NCBI GenBank assembly: GCA_948433815.1
Contig: CAOJDZ010000039.1
Span: forward strand, 1-6,647
Length of the DNA: 6,647 nt
Direction: 5' to 3'
Source: an uncultured Clostridia bacterium
Lineage (GTDB): Bacteria > Bacillota_I > Bacilli_A > RF39 > UBA660
Position numbers and translations under genes: made by a program. Shown piece by piece: positions 3,643-6,647 of this stretch. The notes below the pieces were generated by a model. It ran no database searches. It saw nothing but the letters and a program-made list of their open reading frames with translations, and was not told where the DNA came from. The first letter of the stretch is position 1. Each line of letters opens with the position of its first letter.

Positions 3643-5241
3643 ATGAAAAAAATTATGAGAAAAAGAAATATAATATGTGCAGGGGTTACTTTGGTTATAG
3701 GACTTATACTTTTCTATATATTTTTGCCACCAATAAATGTTCAAAGTATTTCGTTTTGGGTTTATGTTTCAATGTTATTAATCATTTATACTTTTTTATC
3801 TGGAATGTTTTGTTTTGATGAAAAGGGTAGAATGATTAAGATGGGAAAGTCTACAGAGATAACTTTTTTATCAGTATTTGCGATTATTGGCTTAATATTA
3901 GTTATTAATGTATTTTTATCACCAATGTTTTTTTCAAAAAAATATGCTAATAGAATTAAGATAGATGAAAATGCTGATTTTGTTACTGATGTAGCACAAG
4001 TTAATTTTAATCAGTTACCATTACTTGATAAGGATTCTAGTAGTAAATTAGGAGATAGAGTGATGGGACAAATGCCAGAGATGGTAAGTCAATATTATGT
4101 ATCAGATTTATATACTCAAATAAATTATAATGATAATATAGTTAGAGTTACACCTTTAGAATATAATGGGATTTTTAAATATTTTAAGAATAGTAAGAAA
4201 GGTGTTACAGGATATATAACTGTAAATTCAGTAACAGGTGAAAGTAAACTTGTTAAAGTAGATGATGGTATGAAATATATGCCTTCTTCATATTTCTTTA
4301 AGAATTTAGAAAGACATTTAAGACTTAATTATCCTACACTTATTTTTGGACAAGAGAATTTTGAACTTGATAATGATGGAAAGCCTTATTGGGTTGTTCC
4401 TGTTATGAAATATAATGGAATAGGTATTAGAAGAGAAGTTAAAGGTGTTGTTATATTAGATCCAGTGACAGGTGAAAGCGAACTTTATGATGTAGAAGAT
4501 GTTCCTTCTTGGGTAGATCACGTGTATGATGCAGATCTTATAATTGAAGAAGTAGATGACTGGGGAATTTATAAAGAAGGATTTTTAAATTCAATTTTTA
4601 GTCAAACTAATGTGGTTATGACTACAGAAGGATATAATTATACAGTTATGAATGATGACGTTTATTTATATACTGGTATTACAAGTGTTAGTTCAGATGA
4701 AGCAAATATAGGATTTATTTTAACTAATATGAGAACTAAAGAGACTAAATATTATGCGACACCTGGAGCGGAAGAGTATTCTGCGATGGCTAGTGCTGAA
4801 GGACAAGTACAACAGATGAAATATAAATCTACTTTCCCACTTTTAATTAATTTAAATAATAAGCCTACTTATTTAATGAGTTTAAAAGATAATGCAGGTT
4901 TAGTTAAGATGTATGCTTTTGTAGATGTTCATGATTACCAAAAAGTTGTTGTAACAGATGCTAGTGAAGGAATAGAAAAGGCGGCACAGAATTATTTAGG
5001 AGATTCTATAATTGATGTTAATGATGAAAGTAATAGTAAAGTAATAGTTATTAAAAGAATAAATACTGTTAATATTGATGGTAATACTTATTATTATATT
5101 GAAGACACTGAATCTAAACGTTATAAAGTTTCTATTAAAGTTAATAAGGATAAACTACCTTTTGTAAAAGAAGGAGACAATTTAAAAGTGTTCTTTAATG
5201 AAGAAAAAGAAGTAACGGATGTTATAAAAGTGGAATTTTAA
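3643..5241 (+). CDS. Three-TM membrane protein with repeated PepSY-like extracytoplasmic modules
   Basis: The 532-aa protein has a positively charged start (MKKIMRKRN) and three predicted membrane helices at about residues 9-29, 37-57 and 72-94, then a large domain of about 435 residues with no further helix; by the positive-inside rule it is most likely outside the cell. Two clear repeats, GYITVNSVTGESKLV (190-204) and GVVILDPVTGESELY (268-282), have the strand-turn-strand pattern with a T-G-E turn seen in PepSY-like domains. Weaker copies lie at about 357-371 and 424-438. The tail (about 474-532) is beta-rich and may be an OB-like fold. A conserved-looking segment, YDVEDVPSWVDHVY, follows the second repeat. 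I recognise this architecture from Firmicutes proteins of unknown function but can name no gene. The start at 3643 has AAGGAG six bases upstream. Its stop lies inside a terminator stem, so the gene is transcribed alone. Confidence 0.75.
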   Translation: MKKIMRKRNIICAGVTLVIGLILFYIFLPPINVQSISFWVYVSMLLIIYTFLSGMFCFDEKGRMIKMGKSTEITFLSVFAIIGLILVINVFLSPMFFSKKYANRIKIDENADFVTDVAQVNFNQLPLLDKDSSSKLGDRVMGQMPEMVSQYYVSDLYTQINYNDNIVRVTPLEYNGIFKYFKNSKKGVTGYITVNSVTGESKLVKVDDGMKYMPSSYFFKNLERHLRLNYPTLIFGQENFELDNDGKPYWVVPVMKYNGIGIRREVKGVVILDPVTGESELYDVEDVPSWVDHVYDADLIIEEVDDWGIYKEGFLNSIFSQTNVVMTTEGYNYTVMNDDVYLYTGITSVSSDEANIGFILTNMRTKETKYYATPGAEEYSAMASAEGQVQQMKYKSTFPLLINLNNKPTYLMSLKDNAGLVKMYAFVDVHDYQKVVVTDASEGIEKAAQNYLGDSIIDVNDESNSKVIVIKRINTVNIDGNTYYYIEDTESKRYKVSIKVNKDKLPFVKEGDNLKVFFNEEKEVTDVIKVEF

Positions 5242-5259
5242 TATTTCACTTTTTCTTTT
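5226..5259 (+). terminator. Terminator overlapping the stop codon of the membrane-protein gene
   Basis: An 11-bp stem, 5226-5236 with 5243-5253 (one G-T pair), a 6-nt loop and T-tail TTTTTCTTTT (5250-5259). The TAA stop (5239-5241) is in the loop, so the last four codons form the ascending arm and a ribosome finishing translation would mask the hairpin. Confidence 0.75.
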
Positions 5260-5263
5260 ATGT

Positions 5264-5272
5264 TGATATAAT
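5264..5272 (+). promoter_or_regulatory. Extended -10 promoter of the P-loop gene
   Basis: TGATATAAT only 4 bp after the terminator tail. The predicted start (about 5279) almost coincides with the AGGAG (5279-5283), so the mRNA would begin with its ribosome binding site. Confidence 0.65.
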
Positions 5273-5290
5273 ATTTTTAGGAGTAAAGTT

Positions 5291-5863
5291 ATGAAAAATG
5301 TAGTTATAATTGGTTCGCCTAGAAGTGGTAAAAGTACTCTTGCGACTAGGTTATTTAAAAAAGATAATAGATATAGTATTTTGGGAAGTGATGAAGTTAG
5401 ACAAACTTTTGATAAGATATTACCAGAATTAGAGATAAATGATAGACGTGGAATAGGGACGAAAACTATATTTCCTTTATTTATGAATAAACTATTAGAT
5501 TTGCTTTCTAGAAATGATGCTCGTGGTATTTATTATATTTTTGAAGGTGATTTTTCATATTTTGAACAGGCAATTAATCTTTTTAATAGAGAGAAAAATA
5601 TTCTTATATTTATGGGTAAAGCGGAGATTAGTCCTGAAGAACTTTTTCTTATTTCTAGGGAGCACGCTACTGAGCCTGATGATTGGACTAAATTATGTAC
5701 TGATGAGGACTTGAGAAGATATTGTATAGACTATGTTAAAATGAGCAAGTATAATAAAGAAAAATGTTTAGAAAATGGGGAAATATTTATTGATACTTCT
5801 TTTAATCATGATGAAGTTATAGATGAAGTAGTAGATAAGATATTAAAGGGTGAAATTAATTAG
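5291..5863 (+). CDS. P-loop NTPase, small-molecule kinase-like
   Basis: The 190-aa protein begins with a beta strand and a perfect Walker A, GSPRSGKST (8-16), followed by the helix LATRLF and SDEVRQTFDKILPE (33-46), a substrate/LID-proximal region typical of the AAA_33/adenylate-kinase-like group. IYYIFEGDFSYFEQ (80-93) has the hydrophobic strand ending in Glu-Gly-Asp, the likely Walker B, and ILIFMGKAE (104-112) is the next core strand. The C-terminal half with EHATEPDDWTKL and EIFIDTS fits the LID and last strand. This group contains small-molecule and nucleotide kinases; the substrate cannot be read from the sequence. The start at 5291 is supported by AGGAG seven bases upstream. The gene is monocistronic with its own extended -10 promoter and is followed by a weak AT-only hairpin before the arsR promoter. 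Confidence 0.8.
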   Translation: MKNVVIIGSPRSGKSTLATRLFKKDNRYSILGSDEVRQTFDKILPELEINDRRGIGTKTIFPLFMNKLLDLLSRNDARGIYYIFEGDFSYFEQAINLFNREKNILIFMGKAEISPEELFLISREHATEPDDWTKLCTDEDLRRYCIDYVKMSKYNKEKCLENGEIFIDTSFNHDEVIDEVVDKILKGEIN

Positions 5864-5874
5864 TTTTAATTTTT
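5853..5874 (+). terminator. Weak AT-only hairpin after the P-loop gene
   Basis: AAATTAA (5853-5859) can pair with TTAATTT (5866-5872) and is followed by TTC. The stem has no G-C pair and the loop is TTAGTT, so any termination would be leaky and the downstream operon could receive read-through. Confidence 0.3.
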
Positions 5875-5875
5875 C

Positions 5876-5904
5876 TTGACTAGATGTCTTTATAGTTATA
5901 AAAT
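5876..5904 (+). promoter_or_regulatory. Promoter of the arsR-cysteine desulfurase operon
   Basis: -35 TTGACT (5876-5881), 17-bp spacer, -10 TAAAAT (5899-5904). Unlike the neighbouring genes it uses a full -35/-10 promoter, and the transcription start falls at about 5911, inside the operator. Confidence 0.75.
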
Positions 5905-5907
5905 GAG

Positions 5908-5929
5908 TATATGAACACATGTTCAAATA
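5908..5929. promoter_or_regulatory. ArsR/SmtB-type operator
   Basis: TGAACA-CA-TGTTCA (5912-5925), a perfect 6-2-6 palindrome with matching TA-rich flanks at 5908-5910 and 5927-5929. TGAACA with a 2-bp centre is the known core of SmtB/ZiaR/CzrA-type operators. It covers the predicted transcription start between the -10 and the ribosome binding site, so the repressor encoded next would block its own operon. Confidence 0.85.
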
Positions 5930-5939
5930 AGGAGAAGAT

Positions 5940-6233
5940 ATGAATATACATACCGATTTAAATATTTCTGATTTGGTTCTATTTTTTAAAGTTTTTTCAG
6001 ATGAGACTAGACTTAAAATTTTGGATTCACTTTTAAGTGGAGATAAATGTGTAAGTGAAATAGCGGAAGAAGTTAATATGAGTCCTTCTTGTGTAAGTCA
6101 TCAGCTTAAGTATTTAAGAACTTTGAATTTAGTTAAAAGTAGTAAATTAGGGCAAAATGTTAATTATTCTATAAGTGATAATCATATTAGAATTATTTTA
6201 GAGTATGGTATTGAACATATAAAAGAGAGGTAA
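5940..6233 (+). CDS. ArsR/SmtB-family metal-sensing repressor, alpha-5 zinc-site type
   Basis: The 97-aa dimeric winged-helix repressor has the family core, FKVFSDETRLKILDSLL (16-32), recognition helix SPSCVSHQLKYLR (48-60) and a beta wing around residues 66-78. At the C-terminus D80, H82, H93 and E96 reproduce the D-x-H...H-x-x-E spacing (0, +2, +13, +16) of the alpha-5 site used by SmtB and CzrA for zinc or cobalt. The alpha-3 CxC arsenic/cadmium motif is absent: only C37 remains (KCVSEIA). It should release DNA when zinc is bound. The start at 5940 has AAGGAG and follows the operator directly. Its stop is 3 bp before a cysteine desulfurase start, with that gene's ribosome binding site in its last codons, so the two are co-transcribed. 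Normally such repressors control metal exporters, so this partner is notable. An alternative inducer cannot be excluded. Confidence 0.9.
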   Translation: MNIHTDLNISDLVLFFKVFSDETRLKILDSLLSGDKCVSEIAEEVNMSPSCVSHQLKYLRTLNLVKSSKLGQNVNYSISDNHIRIILEYGIEHIKER

Positions 6234-6236
6234 ATT

Positions 6237-6647
6237 ATGATATATTTAGATAATGCTGCGACTACTAGAGTTAAAGAAGAAGTGTTAGAAGAAATGAAAC
6301 CTTATTTTACAGAAAAATTTGCTAATCCTAGTAGTGTATATAGAATTTCAAGAGAAGTTAATAAAAAAATAGAAGAAGCAAGAAGTTTTATTGCAAGTAG
6401 TATAGGAGCGAATGCTAATGAAATTTATTTTACTAGTGGTGGGAGTGAATCGGATAACTGGGCAATAAGAGAAATAATGAATGCTAGAAAAGATAAAGGA
6501 AAACATATGATTACTTCTAAAATAGAACATCATGCTGTTTTAGAAACTTGTAGTTATTTAGAAAAAGAAGGTTTTTCAGTTACTTATTTGAGTGTTAATG
6601 AAGAAGGACTTATAAGTTTAGAAGAATTGGAGAATGCTATTATACCT
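6237..6647 (+). CDS. Cysteine desulfurase (NifS/IscS-like), 5' part
   Basis: 137 codons are visible before the window ends; the full protein is normally about 380-400 aa. The class V aminotransferase start MIYLDNAATTRVKEEVLEEM is diagnostic of NifS/IscS enzymes, which take sulfur from cysteine with PLP and load it on a Cys persulfide for Fe-S clusters or tRNA thiolation. Seen here are FANPSSVYRISREV (substrate region, starting near residue 28), FTSGGSESDNWAI (phosphate-binding loop; TSGATESNN in the common form) and IEHHAVLE, whose His stacks on PLP. The PLP lysine and active Cys lie beyond the window, so activity and NifS versus SufS class cannot be settled, although this opening favours the NifS/IscS class. 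ATG at 6237 is 3 bp after the repressor stop, with GAGAGG inside that gene's end. No IscR-like regulator is in view. Confidence 0.92.
   Translation, partial: MIYLDNAATTRVKEEVLEEMKPYFTEKFANPSSVYRISREVNKKIEEARSFIASSIGANANEIYFTSGGSESDNWAIREIMNARKDKGKHMITSKIEHHAVLETCSYLEKEGFSVTYLSVNEEGLISLEELENAIIP

Noticed and set aside
5514..5714. 66-codon plus-strand frame inside the P-loop gene
   Set aside because: Shadow frame of the kinase-like gene, with no ribosome binding site and a hydrophobic low-complexity product.
5940..6233. Arsenic- or cadmium-sensing ArsR
   Set aside because: The alpha-3 CxC motif is missing (only C37), while all four alpha-5 zinc-site residues are present at the right spacing.
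6348..6533. 61-codon minus-strand frame
   Set aside because: Antisense shadow of the cysteine desulfurase; Phe/Ser/Ile-rich product typical of reversed AT-rich codons.

Overview
The window is very AT-rich DNA from a low-GC Gram-positive bacterium (Firmicutes/Bacilli-Clostridia type). The support is strong AGGAG-type ribosome binding sites, the standard genetic code (TGA is never read as Trp in the real genes), a tRNA gene with encoded CCA, and TG-extended -10 promoters. No species can be named from the sequence.

Layout. (1) Positions 1-246 are host chromosome: the last 47 codons of an unrecognised gene, then a perfect hairpin terminator. (2) Positions 247-2857 hold a small integrated element, about 2.56 kb from the start of one repeat to the start of the other. 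It is bounded by a 48-bp direct repeat of the 3' part of tRNA-Arg(CCT). The intact tRNA is at 2810-2885 on the minus strand; the displaced 3' copy is at 247-294. All element genes are on the minus strand. In transcription order they are an unrecognised 237-aa cargo gene with its own promoter and terminator, a non-coding zone packed with inverted repeats (a candidate origin of transfer or replication), the orphan 3' end of a lost gene, an excisionase-like gene, and a tyrosine integrase. The integrase has lost about 230 central residues and is frameshifted. Matching short repeats lie about 100 bp inside each att copy and look like integrase arm sites. The element therefore looks like a stranded ICE/IME remnant that could move only with help supplied in trans. 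(3) From 2886 to the end is host chromosome with plus-strand genes: an HD-domain hydrolase, a three-TM membrane protein with repeated extracytoplasmic modules, a P-loop kinase-like protein, an ArsR/SmtB-type repressor with a complete alpha-5 zinc site, and the start of a cysteine desulfurase.

How it works together. The three genes after the tRNA seem to be separate transcription units, each with an extended -10 promoter (TGATATAAT or TGATATAGT); the HD and membrane-protein genes also have hairpin terminators. The ArsR and cysteine desulfurase genes are separated by 3 bp and form one operon. Its promoter carries a textbook ArsR/SmtB palindrome over the expected transcription start, which suggests metal-controlled (probably zinc) sulfur mobilisation or Fe-S/thio-tRNA assembly. 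The most unusual points are this operon, the tRNA-like structure at the distal att copy, and the inverted-repeat zone at 1352-1498.
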